From NCBI GenBank assembly GCA_022565395.1, contig JAIUMV010000001.1, positions 305,721 through 369,720 on the forward strand: a stretch of DNA of 64,000 nt, in the 5' to 3' direction. Below are positions 44,913 through 54,542 of the stretch, in pieces. Each line of letters begins with the position of its first letter. Position 1 is the first letter of the stretch. This stretch comes from Marinobacter sp. (lineage in GTDB: Bacteria; Pseudomonadota; Gammaproteobacteria; Pseudomonadales; Oleiphilaceae). Position numbers and translations under genes: made by a program. A model generated the notes under the pieces. The model ran no database searches, was not told the DNA's origin, and saw nothing but the letters and a program-made list of their open reading frames with translations.

Positions 44913-46844
44913 ATGAACAAAACCGCACTGGCCGTAGGCCTCAGCCTCAGTGTTGCGCTCCTGAGTGGCTGTAAATCATCCGATGAACCGGGGCGCAGCT
45001 CTGCCCCTCAGTCAGCACCCGCCGCTGGGCAGGTTGCCGGCGAGTCTGAACGCAGTATCGACTTGCCCGCCAGCTTTGTCAGCACCCGCGCCCTGCCCGC
45101 CAGTCAGGCAGACCTGCCACCCGCCTCCTGCGAGGACGGTGAACGCCTGCGGGGCGGTCGCAATTACCGGGTGGAAATGCCCTCTCGCGTAGACGCGGCA
45201 GCTATCGTGTTCCAGGTATTCGAACCCACCCTGTTTGACTGCGAGGCCCGCCACCCCCTGATCCTTGAAGGCCACGGTTTCAGCGGCAACCGCCAGACCT
45301 CTGCCAGTGACAGCATCATGTCGCCCATCAAGTCCCTGGTAGATGCAGGCTACACCGTCATTTCCATTGACCAGCGGGGCCACGGCGAAAGTGGCGGCAC
45401 CATTCGTGTCATGGACCCGGATTACGAGGGCCAGGACCTGGTGCAGATTGTCGACTGGGCAGAAGCCCATCTGGACTACCTGGCCTACCGTGAGGGCAGT
45501 CTGCTGCTGGGCGGCGTTGGCGGCAGCTACGGTGGTGGCTTCCAATACCTGCTCTACAACATGGACCCCGATCAGCGCATGAAGGCCATGGTGCCCCACA
45601 TCACCTGGCATGACCTGACCTACAGTCTGGTGCCCGGCGGCGCCCCCAAAGGGTTCTGGGCCTTGTTCCTGTCTGCCGCCGGTGACGCCAATACCGGCTT
45701 TGGCATGGACCCTTTCCTGCGCGCGTCGCTGCTGGACGGGCTGGTCACTAGCCGGTTCAATGACGTGGCCAAAGACTTCGTTTACTACCATAGCCCGAGC
45801 TACTTCTGGCACAACACCCGTGAGCTGGAACTGCTGGACAGCGGCAATACCAGTAACTACCTGCTGGACCCACTGACGGGCCAGCTGCCCATCACTTCAG
45901 ATGGCCGCTTCATCGTCAAAACACCACCTCGTGACCCTTACCCGGTGGACGTGCTGATGTTCCAGGGTATCCGGGACAACCTGTTCAACCTCAATGAGGC
46001 CTACCTGAACTACCTGACGCTGACAGCAGCAGGTGGCGATGTGCGGTTGCTGACTTACCCCTGGGGCCATCACTACCTGTCACCCAATCTGGGCCTGCTG
46101 CAGGAAACGGCCAACAGTATCGGCTTCTATCTGGATGCACTGCCCACCCTGGCGGACGGTGGCACCGATTTTCTTGGCAACTGCGGCGACGTGGAGGCGA
46201 TCCGCGCCACGGTAGCCTGGTTCAACGAAAAGCTGCGGGGCCGAGGCAACGCCGATAACGTCATTACTACCGGCCAGGACATCTGCCTCACACTGTCACC
46301 GGGTGACGCCATTGCCGTACCGGACCTCACCATCGGCGGTCAGGAATTCTCCCTCACCACCCCTCTGGAAGACCTGTTGGGCGGCACGCCACTGCTGCTG
46401 GGCGCCAACCCACTGCCTAATGTGATTCCGCTGACCACTCTGGAAGAAGATGCCGTTATTGCAGGTATTCCGACACTGACGATGCAAGTAGGCAGTGCCA
46501 CCGTCAACAGCCTGTGCCAGGCGAGCACCGACCCCATCCTGAGTGTCGGTACCTGCGATGTCATCATGTATGTAGGCGTGGGCGTGATTCGCAACAACCA
46601 GCTGCTGCCGGAACTGATTGACGAGCAGGTGATGCCGGTGCGCGGCGTTGGCCCCAAAAAAGTGACCCTCAGTGGCATTGCCCAGCGCCTGCAGGCAGGC
46701 GACCAACTGGCGCTGATGATCTACGGCCAGCATCCGACCTTTGCCGGCATTTTCAGCCGTGACCTCACCGGCCTGGTAACCACCATCAAAGGACGAGTGG
46801 AACTGCCCTTGCTGAGCGCAGATGGCCAGCAACCCCTCAACTAA
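44913..46844 (+). CDS. Lipoprotein alpha/beta hydrolase, S15/CocE-like (copy 1)
   Basis: A 643-residue exported lipoprotein (lipobox LSGC, cysteine 20). Alpha/beta hydrolase fold with nucleophile S205 in GGVGGSYGGGFQYL, acid candidate in FQGIRDNLFN (near 351) and histidine in YPWGHHYLSP (near 384). The C-terminal 150 residues resemble the beta-jelly-roll of CocE/NonD and Xaa-Pro dipeptidyl-peptidase (S15) enzymes. Likely an ester or peptide hydrolase at the envelope; the substrate is unknown. Tandem with a second copy; the pair differ mainly in the lid region. Confidence 0.72.
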   Translation: MNKTALAVGLSLSVALLSGCKSSDEPGRSSAPQSAPAAGQVAGESERSIDLPASFVSTRALPASQADLPPASCEDGERLRGGRNYRVEMPSRVDAAAIVFQVFEPTLFDCEARHPLILEGHGFSGNRQTSASDSIMSPIKSLVDAGYTVISIDQRGHGESGGTIRVMDPDYEGQDLVQIVDWAEAHLDYLAYREGSLLLGGVGGSYGGGFQYLLYNMDPDQRMKAMVPHITWHDLTYSLVPGGAPKGFWALFLSAAGDANTGFGMDPFLRASLLDGLVTSRFNDVAKDFVYYHSPSYFWHNTRELELLDSGNTSNYLLDPLTGQLPITSDGRFIVKTPPRDPYPVDVLMFQGIRDNLFNLNEAYLNYLTLTAAGGDVRLLTYPWGHHYLSPNLGLLQETANSIGFYLDALPTLADGGTDFLGNCGDVEAIRATVAWFNEKLRGRGNADNVITTGQDICLTLSPGDAIAVPDLTIGGQEFSLTTPLEDLLGGTPLLLGANPLPNVIPLTTLEEDAVIAGIPTLTMQVGSATVNSLCQASTDPILSVGTCDVIMYVGVGVIRNNQLLPELIDEQVMPVRGVGPKKVTLSGIAQRLQAGDQLALMIYGQHPTFAGIFSRDLTGLVTTIKGRVELPLLSADGQQPLN

Positions 46845-46879
46845 CCCCCGCCGACCTGTCCTATCTGGACAAATCTGAC

Positions 46880-46930
46880 CGCTTTGGCCAAAAGTGACTA
46901 ATCCGACAAGAGGGTTGGTCGCTTTGGCCA
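46880..46930 (+). promoter_or_regulatory. Paired 11-bp direct repeat upstream of hydrolase copy 2
   Basis: CGCTTTGGCCA occurs at 46880-46890 and 46920-46930, start-to-start 40 bp, in the gap between the tandem hydrolase genes. It is a plausible operator pair for a dimeric regulator. TATAAA (46966) could be a -10. Confidence 0.4.
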
Positions 46931-47020
46931 GTGCGGTGCCTGCCTCTTAGCCGCTAGCATCCAGACTATAAAAATAATTACAAACCGTAACGTTAGAATA
47001 CAATAACAAGGAACCCTGGT

Positions 47021-49009
47021 ATGAAAGACACTGGAAAGCTGGCCTTGCTGGCCGGCAGCTTACTGTTGCTCAGCGCTTGTGGGGGCGACAACAGCACCAC
47101 ACCTAACCCCGCGACTGCCAGCCCGGTAGACCAGAGCGCACCCGGCGGCGAACTGCCCGCCACCGATGACAGCAGCACCGAGACGCCCCCGCCTGCACCC
47201 GGCTGGACCCTGCGGGAACTGCCACCCAGTATTGCCGAGGCACAAGCAGCCTCCTGTGCAGACGACACCCTCCCTGAAGGGGGCCGCAGTTACCGGGTGG
47301 AAATGCCCTCCCGTGTTGATGGCAACACTATTGTTTTTCAGGTTTTTGAGCCCACCGCATTCGACTGCCAGGCCCACCACCCGTTGATCCTGCACGGCCA
47401 CGGGTTTGGCCTTTCCCGTTCCACCAGCGCCGAGCTGGAGCTACCCGGCGTCGGCTTCAGTTTTGAAATGCCCCTGGGACCCATTTCCCGCCTGCTGGAC
47501 GCAGGTTATGCCGTCATCAGCTTTGATCAGCGCGGGTTTGGCGAGAGCGAAGGCACCATCCGAGTCATGGACCCGGACATCGAAGGCCAGAACGTTATCC
47601 AGATTGTTGACTGGGCAGAGGCCAACCTGGACTACCTTGCGTACCGCGACAACAACCTGCTGCTGGGCTCCGTTGGCGGCAGTTATGGTGGGGGCTACCA
47701 GTACCTGCTATACAACCTGGACCCGGACCAGCGCCTCAACGCCATGGTGCCGGAAATCACCTGGAATGACCTGAGCTACAGCCTGGTACCGGGCGACGTA
47801 CCCAAAACCTTCTGGATGGCGGCCCTGTCACTGATTGGTGAACTGCTGGGCAAAGGTGGCATGGACCCCATGATCAAAGAGGCAGCGGCTGAAGCCATCA
47901 AAACCAACCGCCTGCCAGCCATGGCCAAAGACCTTCTCAATTACCACAGCGCCGACTATTTCATGACGAACAGCCGCGCGCTGCCCCTGTTCAACCCCGA
48001 CACACCAGAGCTGTACCAGCCAGACCCCTACGTTGGGGAACTGCCGGTCACCCGGGCTGATCAGCGCTATGCCGTGAAACAACCGCCACGCCTCAATCGC
48101 TACCCGGTGGACGTGCTGATGTTCCAGGGCCTGCGGGACAACCTGTTTAACTTCAACGAGGCCTACCGTAACTACGAGGCGTTCCGTGAGCTTGGCGGTG
48201 ATGTGCGCTTGCTGACCTACCCCTTCGGCCACCACATCCTCAATCCCGGCCTCGGCTTTATCAAGGAAACCCTCAATGACCTGGGTTACTACGCTGATCT
48301 GATCACCAATGACCTGCTGAACGGCAACCTGAACAGCTACTTCAGTTGCGGCAGCATCAGCGTGGCCGACGCCACCCTTGCCTGGTTTGATGAAAAGCTC
48401 CGCGGCCAGGGCAATGCCAACAGCGTCATCACCTCTGGCCAGAACATCTGCTACACCCTGGCACCGGGCGATACCATTCATGCCCCCGAGGTGACTGTGG
48501 GCGGCACTGCGTTTCCCATCAAAGGCCTGCTGGGTCGTGACAAGGTATCCGTCATGGCGGGGCCCAACCTGATCCCCAGGGTGATCCATCTCACTACCCT
48601 GCAAGAGGATGGGGTCATTGCTGGCATCCCCACGGCAGAACTGACCCTGGAGCACAGTGCCCTCAACCTCTTCACCCAGTGCAAAGACCCCGCTGATGCT
48701 TTCCTGAGCCAGGCGACCTGTGATGCCATCCTGTTTGTGGGTGTGGGTGTCACCCGCAAGGGCAGACTGATCGCCGAGCTGATTGACGAGCAACTGCTGC
48801 CCGTTCGCGGCATTGGCACTCACCAGGTAGAACTGGTGGGCATTGCTGAGCGCCTGAAAAAAGGGGACAAGCTCTCCCTCATGGTTTACGGCGCACACCC
48901 CCTCTTTGTCGGCGCCCACTCCCGCGACCTGACCACTTACAGCCTGAACCTCAGCGGCACCGTCAAACTACCCCTGCTGAACGAGTGGCAAACCCAGGCC
49001 GCCTTCTGA
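47021..49009 (+). CDS. Lipoprotein alpha/beta hydrolase, S15/CocE-like (copy 2)
   Basis: A 662-residue paralog of the preceding gene. Lipobox LSAC (cysteine 20), a Pro/Thr-rich linker, nucleophile S221 in GSVGGSYGGGYQYL, FQGLRDNLFN and YPFGHHILNP, and the same C-terminal jelly-roll. Long identical runs such as the SYRVEMPSRVD and IRVMDPD segments show a duplication. A 176-bp gap with its own repeats suggests separate regulation. A terminator follows. Confidence 0.72.
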   Translation: MKDTGKLALLAGSLLLLSACGGDNSTTPNPATASPVDQSAPGGELPATDDSSTETPPPAPGWTLRELPPSIAEAQAASCADDTLPEGGRSYRVEMPSRVDGNTIVFQVFEPTAFDCQAHHPLILHGHGFGLSRSTSAELELPGVGFSFEMPLGPISRLLDAGYAVISFDQRGFGESEGTIRVMDPDIEGQNVIQIVDWAEANLDYLAYRDNNLLLGSVGGSYGGGYQYLLYNLDPDQRLNAMVPEITWNDLSYSLVPGDVPKTFWMAALSLIGELLGKGGMDPMIKEAAAEAIKTNRLPAMAKDLLNYHSADYFMTNSRALPLFNPDTPELYQPDPYVGELPVTRADQRYAVKQPPRLNRYPVDVLMFQGLRDNLFNFNEAYRNYEAFRELGGDVRLLTYPFGHHILNPGLGFIKETLNDLGYYADLITNDLLNGNLNSYFSCGSISVADATLAWFDEKLRGQGNANSVITSGQNICYTLAPGDTIHAPEVTVGGTAFPIKGLLGRDKVSVMAGPNLIPRVIHLTTLQEDGVIAGIPTAELTLEHSALNLFTQCKDPADAFLSQATCDAILFVGVGVTRKGRLIAELIDEQLLPVRGIGTHQVELVGIAERLKKGDKLSLMVYGAHPLFVGAHSRDLTTYSLNLSGTVKLPLLNEWQTQAAF

Positions 49010-49052
49010 CGCAACACACTTTTCAGGCACGAAAAGCTGTATCTCTCCTACT

Positions 49053-49077
49053 GCCCGGTCACTGACCGGGCTTTTTT
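49053..49077 (+). terminator. Rho-independent terminator after hydrolase copy 2
   Basis: GCCCGGTC-ACT-GACCGGGC followed by six T residues, 44 bases after the stop. Confidence 0.85.
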
Positions 49078-49114
49078 GTAGGTTATCCATCCCTTGTGAG
49101 CTGACCTATCGACG

Positions 49115-50203
49115 CTAAGCGCCGCTCACCACTTTTAAGTAGGCCCGCTCCAACGCCCAATGCGTGCGCCGAACAGCGTCTGCAATGGGAAACTTGTCCA
49201 GATGCGCATCCGCTTTGGGAATGATCTCAACGTGCTTTACAGGGCGGAAGTAAGCATGCCCCTGAGGACTAAAGCCCACCACCCTGGAGTCCTCATGCAA
49301 CGCCACCTCATATTGCCAAACGCTATCGAACAGGGTCACCACATCGTTGTCATCCCTGACCACAACGGCTTCAATAGACGTTTCGCACTGGAACGGCCGG
49401 GTAGCAATGCGCACACCCCGCTGGATGCAATGCATGGCTACGTCAGAGCGCTCCAACAACACCTGCGGGGCTTGTTCCGCCCGAACAAAAACCGTCGCCC
49501 CCTCTTGGGCAGCAATACGACGGCTGTGAACAAAAATCTGATAAATGCGGTCACAGGTCTCGCGGAAATGGGTTTGTGCCCAGTTAGAGAGATCATCTGG
49601 ATCAGTGGGAATGGTTTTAGATTCTTGGATAATATCCTGCGCAAACCTCTGCCAGACTAATCTCTCTGTACTGTCCCGGCGGGCTGATACATTCTCTTGA
49701 AGGCTTGGCGTCACCGGCCTCTGATACCGCTGCCTCGCCTGCGCCTCAATGTCCGCAAGCGCCTTTTGTATATACCCCGCGGACTGGCGACGGCTCAGCA
49801 GGCGATACAAATGATCCCGGATCTCTAGCCCCACCTGGCTGACATTGAACCCGCGCGCGGCGTCATCTACCTCCCGTTTATAGCCATTCCTGAATCTGAT
49901 GTAGGCCGTTTCCAGCTCTTGCTGCGTCAGCTCTTGTAACGCACTGTGCCGACGCACAAACGTCTTAGACGCTTCCCCCAATACCCAGGCAGGTGCTGCG
50001 GGAACAAATCCCAACGAACGGGGGGAGAAGGCCACAATGCCCTGCGCAGCCGTATTCAACCAAGCCAGGCTCGTTAGCCAGGGGGCGTCATAGTGGTAAG
50101 TGGGTACGCGGAGTGTGTCCGCAGCGTCCTTGACGTTATTTCGCCAGAGGTTTACTTCTTCCCGTATCGCTTGGGCACAAATTTCATAGGTAGGTCCATT
50201 CAT
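49115..50203 (-). CDS. Hypothetical protein, no family recognised
   Basis: A 362-residue protein; I recognise no domain. It has no signal peptide. Residues about 42-76 are moderately hydrophobic (WLTSLAWLNTAAQGIVAF) and the rest is mostly helical and charged, with segments such as LQELTQQELETAYIRFRNG. The C-terminal third (VVVRDDNDVVTLFDSVWQYEV) looks beta-rich. AAGGAA lies 7 bases before the ATG, which supports the start. It is flanked by convergent and divergent genes and is probably monocistronic. Confidence 0.6.
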   Translation of the reverse strand: MNGPTYEICAQAIREEVNLWRNNVKDAADTLRVPTYHYDAPWLTSLAWLNTAAQGIVAFSPRSLGFVPAAPAWVLGEASKTFVRRHSALQELTQQELETAYIRFRNGYKREVDDAARGFNVSQVGLEIRDHLYRLLSRRQSAGYIQKALADIEAQARQRYQRPVTPSLQENVSARRDSTERLVWQRFAQDIIQESKTIPTDPDDLSNWAQTHFRETCDRIYQIFVHSRRIAAQEGATVFVRAEQAPQVLLERSDVAMHCIQRGVRIATRPFQCETSIEAVVVRDDNDVVTLFDSVWQYEVALHEDSRVVGFSPQGHAYFRPVKHVEIIPKADAHLDKFPIADAVRRTHWALERAYLKVVSGA

Positions 50204-50371
50204 TGTAAATTCCTTGTACAGAGTTTGAGATTTACTTCCCTAAGGCCGCTCCGCGGCCGATTTGAGACTAACCCATTCATTCAAAACGTGAAAGGCGTTA
50301 CGGCCCTGCCAGCCGCCTGTGATAGGATCTGGGTCACAATTCAAGGACAAACCACCTAAAGGATTAAACCG

Positions 50372-51454
50372 ATGCCTACCGACCTGTTGCGGCGCCCCTG
50401 TGCCAGCCTGCTGCTACTCATGCTGGCGGCATGCACACCAGCCACCGATCCTCAAGAAACCGTGGTTCCTGAGCCTCAGACCTGGGCCGAGTATGTCGCC
50501 AGTGAAATTCCCCGCCGGGCCGCCCGACACGAGATCAGCCCAGATTTAGACGTCTACTTCCGCGACGGCCTGCCCGATATTCGGGGTTGGACGCTTGAAG
50601 ATATGTTGCCCCCCGAAGCGCTGAACCAGACCCACATTGACATGTGCGAACTGGACGACACAACACTAAACGCCCTCTGGGAAGACCCTACTTTTCCTGA
50701 TAATGAGCAGGGCAAGTTGGATCGCATACTCAAGCTGGCCGGTGAGGGCTATCTGCAAGCCCAGGTCATCGTGGGAAACTACTGTTATGAAAGTGAACAG
50801 CCTGATGCGCTGATCAGTCATCACGAGGTACTTAGCTGGTTACAAAAAGCCGCGACCAGTGAGCGAGGCTACGCCATGGGCGAATTGGCCAGCTGCATGA
50901 CCTACCTCCGCGGAGCCACGGGCGTTCCGCGGGCCAGCTTTGAAACTGACAAGGAACTTTACTGGCACCAGCGGGCGGCCCAACAACTGCATCCCCTTTC
51001 CTTGAGGGAGCTTGCCTATCAGCTGGGCTCCCAAAACTTCACTTACAGACCCCGATCCGAACGATTCAAACATGAATTCCTCTTACGCCAGTTGTTCGAA
51101 CTGAGCACGGTGTTTACTGGCGACAATAAGTGGGTGCGCGGGTTACTGGGCACCCAGCGGCTGGTGGAGCGCTACAATATGTACACAGATACCAGGCCGG
51201 ACTGGGAGATTACCGACGCCGTCGTGCAGGAGGCCGAAGCCAAGGTCACCCAGTGGCTTCTGGACCACCCCGATGCCTTCGCCCAATTCGACCTGCGCTG
51301 GGGGTGCCGCCAAAGCATTGAGGCCTGGGGCGACTATGAGGCCGTTAACGTGGAACTGGCGCGCTTTGGCCTGCACGTGGTACCCCCAGGCCATATCCGT
51401 GAAGGCATCGCACCTGAGCTGGACTTATCCCAACCCCCACCCCCTGCCGACTAG
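50372..51454 (+). CDS. Lipoprotein with Sel1-like repeat region
   Basis: A 360-residue lipoprotein (lipobox LAAC, cysteine 21). The middle region (about 120-235) has repeated helical units such as LAGEGYLQAQVIVGNYCYE and AATSERGYAMGELASCMTYL that resemble Sel1/TPR-like repeats; they were not counted. It ends in PPPPAD. The function is unknown. It is divergent from the orphan gene upstream and precedes a phospholipase D gene. Confidence 0.65.
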   Translation: MPTDLLRRPCASLLLLMLAACTPATDPQETVVPEPQTWAEYVASEIPRRAARHEISPDLDVYFRDGLPDIRGWTLEDMLPPEALNQTHIDMCELDDTTLNALWEDPTFPDNEQGKLDRILKLAGEGYLQAQVIVGNYCYESEQPDALISHHEVLSWLQKAATSERGYAMGELASCMTYLRGATGVPRASFETDKELYWHQRAAQQLHPLSLRELAYQLGSQNFTYRPRSERFKHEFLLRQLFELSTVFTGDNKWVRGLLGTQRLVERYNMYTDTRPDWEITDAVVQEAEAKVTQWLLDHPDAFAQFDLRWGCRQSIEAWGDYEAVNVELARFGLHVVPPGHIREGIAPELDLSQPPPPAD

Positions 51455-51629
51455 TCACCCCCACAGTTTGCAGGCCGCTGCGGGCAGGGCGTTCGCAGCA
51501 GCGCCGCACCCAAGCCACAGACATTAAAGGCCACAAGAACAACAGGCCTGACGACACCCCTCGGTTGCGCTAGAATTGTGCACACTCAAACTCGCAACCA
51601 ACGACCCGAACCGGGTCCTCAGGGCCCGA

Positions 51630-53186
51630 ATGTTTAGACTGCTGCTACTTTTACTCTCTGTGACGGTCCTGCTGGCAGCGTGCTCAACATCCCCCACGCC
51701 CTTCACGCACGAGGTCATCACCCCGGTGCCACAGCCGGCCACCTCAGGCCCGTTTCTGGGTTGGCAACCAGCGGATGATGACCCCGACAATGAGTCCCCC
51801 CTCAACGGCTTTCGCCTCCTCTACGACGGCGCAGAGGCCTTTTCCGCCCGTTTGCAAAGCGCCCGTCTGGCCCAGCAGCACCTGAATATCCAGTACTACA
51901 TCTGGCGCGATGACAAAGCAGGTCAGCGCCTGGTGTATGAACTGATCAACGCCGCAGAGCGGGGGGTCAAAGTGTCCGTACTGCTGGACGACATGGACGT
52001 GCGTGGCAGCGACCGGGCCCTGGCCATTCTGGACCAGCATGACAACATTGAGGTGCGGGTCTTCAACCCCTTCATCAGCCGCTGGGGCATGTTGCGCTTT
52101 GGGATCGAGTTTATCTTCCGCGGCAGCGACCTGAACCACCGCATGCACAACAAGGCCTGGATTGCCGATGGCCACTTTGCCATTGTCGGTGGCCGTAACA
52201 TCGGTGATGAGTACTTCGACGCCAGCCCCCACTTCAACTTTTCCGACCTGGACATGGCCATCGCCGGCCCCATGGCCCATGAGGCGGATGCAGCATTCAC
52301 TGCCTACTGGAACAGCCCGGCCGCAGTGCCCATCCGTCATATCAAACGCCTCGACAAAGACCGCCGCGCGCTGGAAGACAAACGCCACAACCTGCGGGCC
52401 TGGCTGAATGAACAGGAACACCACCCCCTGCATGAACGCTTCCACACCCTGAGCGATGAACCCTCGCCCCTGCTGAATGCGGATTACTACGAGTGGTCAC
52501 GCCATGCCACCTTTGTGGCTGATGATCCCGGCAAAGCCACCCATAAAACACCTCTGGACCCCGGTGTGCTGGAAGCGCTGATTGCCCACTTCCTTGCCGT
52601 TGAGCGAGAGCTGCTGATTATCTCCCCCTATTTTGTGCCCGGCGAAGAGGGCACCCGCTACCTCAGCGCCATGGCACGCCGTGGTATCGACATCCACATT
52701 CTCACCAACTCCCTGGCCGCCAATGATGTGGTGTTTGCCCACAGCGGCTATGCCAAACGCCGTCAGGCGCTGGCCGAGGCCGGCATACGCCTCTACGAAC
52801 TGAAGCCCAATGCCCTGCGGGCCGCAGAGGACGCCGGCATGAAACTGGGGTTGGGGTCATCGAGAGCCAGCCTGCACACCAAAGCCATACTGTTTGACGG
52901 CAGGGAACTGTTCGTGGGCTCGTTCAATCTAGACCCGCGCTCAGCCAACCTGAATACGGAGCAAGGCGTATTCACTGCTGACCCAGCACTGGCGGCGCAG
53001 TTTGCCCGGTTATTCCGCCTGACGACAGACCCGGCCTACACCTACCGGGTGTCATTGGACGATCAGGGGCGGGTCATCTGGACTGACGGACTGCTGGACG
53101 TATATCACCGGGACCCCGGCGCCAGCCTGTGGCGCAGGTTTCTGTCCGGTTTTGCGGGCATGTTGCCTATTGAGGCCCACCTGTAA
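51630..53186 (+). CDS. Phospholipase D-family lipoprotein
   Basis: A 518-residue exported lipoprotein (lipobox LAAC, cysteine 18) with two HKD motifs: HNKAWIADGHFAIVGGRN (near 172) and LHTKAILFDGRELFVGS (near 412). This is the architecture of cardiolipin synthase-like (ClsC-type) enzymes, which use phospholipid head-group exchange. The ATG at 51630 has AGGG 6 bases upstream and begins the signal peptide; a GTG 18 codons earlier would bury it. Confidence 0.82.
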   Translation: MFRLLLLLLSVTVLLAACSTSPTPFTHEVITPVPQPATSGPFLGWQPADDDPDNESPLNGFRLLYDGAEAFSARLQSARLAQQHLNIQYYIWRDDKAGQRLVYELINAAERGVKVSVLLDDMDVRGSDRALAILDQHDNIEVRVFNPFISRWGMLRFGIEFIFRGSDLNHRMHNKAWIADGHFAIVGGRNIGDEYFDASPHFNFSDLDMAIAGPMAHEADAAFTAYWNSPAAVPIRHIKRLDKDRRALEDKRHNLRAWLNEQEHHPLHERFHTLSDEPSPLLNADYYEWSRHATFVADDPGKATHKTPLDPGVLEALIAHFLAVERELLIISPYFVPGEEGTRYLSAMARRGIDIHILTNSLAANDVVFAHSGYAKRRQALAEAGIRLYELKPNALRAAEDAGMKLGLGSSRASLHTKAILFDGRELFVGSFNLDPRSANLNTEQGVFTADPALAAQFARLFRLTTDPAYTYRVSLDDQGRVIWTDGLLDVYHRDPGASLWRRFLSGFAGMLPIEAHL

Positions 53187-53217
53187 GTCGCTGGCGACGT
53201 CACCCTGAGCACAACTG

Positions 53218-53238
53218 AAAAGCGCCCCGAAGGGCGCT
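53218..53238 (-). terminator. Rho-independent terminator of the ferritin gene
   Basis: Minus strand: AGCGCCC-TTCG-GGGCGCT followed by TTTT-type run (A-run at 53218-53221 on the plus strand). Tetraloop stem between convergent genes. Confidence 0.7.
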
Positions 53239-53253
53239 GATTTGGATAAGGTC

Positions 53254-53736
53254 TCAAGCCTCGGCGGGCTTGGACTGGCTTTGCAGATAGTTTTCCAGCC
53301 CCATCAGGCTGATCAGCCGCAGCTGTTTTTCCAGGAAGTAGGCGTGGTCCATTTCGGAATCGTCCAGTTGCGTCAGCAACATACCCCGTGACACATAGTC
53401 CTGTGCTTCTTCACAGGCGGCCATAGCTGCTCGCAAGGCATCGACCACCTTGTACTCCAGCGCCAGATCCGCCTTGAGCATATCCTCAACTGTCTCGCCC
53501 ACCGTCATCGGGTCACGCTTGGCCAGATTGGGCTTGCCTTCCAGAAACAGGATACGCTGAATCAGTGCCCGGGCATGCTCGCGTTCGTGATCAGACTCGT
53601 GCAGGGTGCGCTCAGCCAGGACTGTCAGACCCTTGTCAGCGTAAACCTCACCGTGGATCAGGTACTGGTCCACCGCGGTCAGCTCACCTGCCAGCAGCTC
53701 GTTGAGAATACCGACTATCTTCGCGTTACCTTTCAT
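53254..53736 (-). CDS. Bacterioferritin-like ferritin lacking the haem-ligand Met
   Basis: A 160-residue ferritin-like four-helix protein. The di-iron ligands are E18, E51, H54, E94, E128 and H131. The haem-ligand methionine of canonical Bfr (Met52) is Arg52, in ESDHEREHARALI. This matches the non-haem partner type of Pseudomonas (FtnA, formerly BfrA), and the end MGLENYLQSQ also matches it. The ATG at 53736 has GAGAGGG upstream. Role: iron storage and detoxification. Confidence 0.85.
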   Translation of the reverse strand: MKGNAKIVGILNELLAGELTAVDQYLIHGEVYADKGLTVLAERTLHESDHEREHARALIQRILFLEGKPNLAKRDPMTVGETVEDMLKADLALEYKVVDALRAAMAACEEAQDYVSRGMLLTQLDDSEMDHAYFLEKQLRLISLMGLENYLQSQSKPAEA

Positions 53737-53776
53737 TGCACACCCTCTCACGCTCTTTTTTTGACATGATACAGAC

Positions 53777-54418
53777 TCAACGGGCAAAGGGCACCCGTAC
53801 CTCGATACGGCCGCGTCCCAAGCTCACCCGCCCCTGGCGCTCCAGCTCTTTGAGCAGCCTGCTGACAACCTCCCTGGCGGTACCCAGCTCCTCCGCCAAC
53901 GCCTGGTGGGTAATATCAATGACCGTATCGCTGCCCCGCAGCGCCAGCCAGTCTTCCAGCCGGTCATCCATCCGCCGGAAGGCCACTTCCTCAACCAGCA
54001 GCATCAGGTCATCCAGCCGGCGGCCATAAGCCGCCATCATTTCCCGGCGAAACTTTGGCGAGGCAGCCATCAGCTCTTCAAACAGCGCCAGCGGCAGAAT
54101 CAGCACCTCGGCGGCCTCCTCAACCACCGCCTCGGCACGATAACCTCTGGCAGCCATCAGGCAACCGACAGACAAGGTGCAGACATCCTGCTCGCCGATA
54201 CGGTACAGGACAATACTGTTGCCGGACGCCCCGGTCATCTGCACACGGATCACGCCACTGAGTACCAGGGGCAAGCCCTGACAGGCGTCACCCGCCCGAA
54301 ATACCACCCGCCCGGCAGGCAAAGCAACTCGCTGCGCACCTTCCAGCAGACGGGTGCGGGTATCCGCTTCCAGTTGTGCGAGCATCCCGTCCATCGAGAA
54401 GGTGCTTGTAGCCATCAT
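53777..54418 (-). CDS. Crp/Fnr-family transcription regulator
   Basis: A 213-residue regulator with an N-terminal cyclic-nucleotide-type beta-barrel (about 15-125) and a C-terminal helix-turn-helix (LAEELGTAREVVSRLLKELE). No N-terminal Fnr cysteine cluster is visible; one cysteine lies at the C of GDACQGL, others in DVCTLSVGCL. ATG 54418 has AGGGGG 9 bases upstream. It is divergent from a DUF2892 membrane gene that it may control. Confidence 0.8.
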   Translation of the reverse strand: MMATSTFSMDGMLAQLEADTRTRLLEGAQRVALPAGRVVFRAGDACQGLPLVLSGVIRVQMTGASGNSIVLYRIGEQDVCTLSVGCLMAARGYRAEAVVEEAAEVLILPLALFEELMAASPKFRREMMAAYGRRLDDLMLLVEEVAFRRMDDRLEDWLALRGSDTVIDITHQALAEELGTAREVVSRLLKELERQGRVSLGRGRIEVRVPFAR

Positions 54419-54466
54419 AGTCAGAGCCCCCTGAACAGATTCAGACAAATCATCCGTACCCCCTGT

Positions 54467-54479
54467 GTGACTTTATCAC
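54467..54479. promoter_or_regulatory. GTGA-N5-TCAC palindrome between Crp/Fnr and DUF2892 genes
   Basis: An inverted repeat in the divergent intergenic region, resembling a Crp/Fnr half-site pair but with a 5-bp spacer rather than 6 or 4. Possible operator of the adjacent regulator. Confidence 0.35.
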
Positions 54480-54542
54480 TGATACGCGAAGGCCCGAAGC
54501 CTACACTGCACCCTGGAAGTTTAACCTTGTGAGGACATTGCC

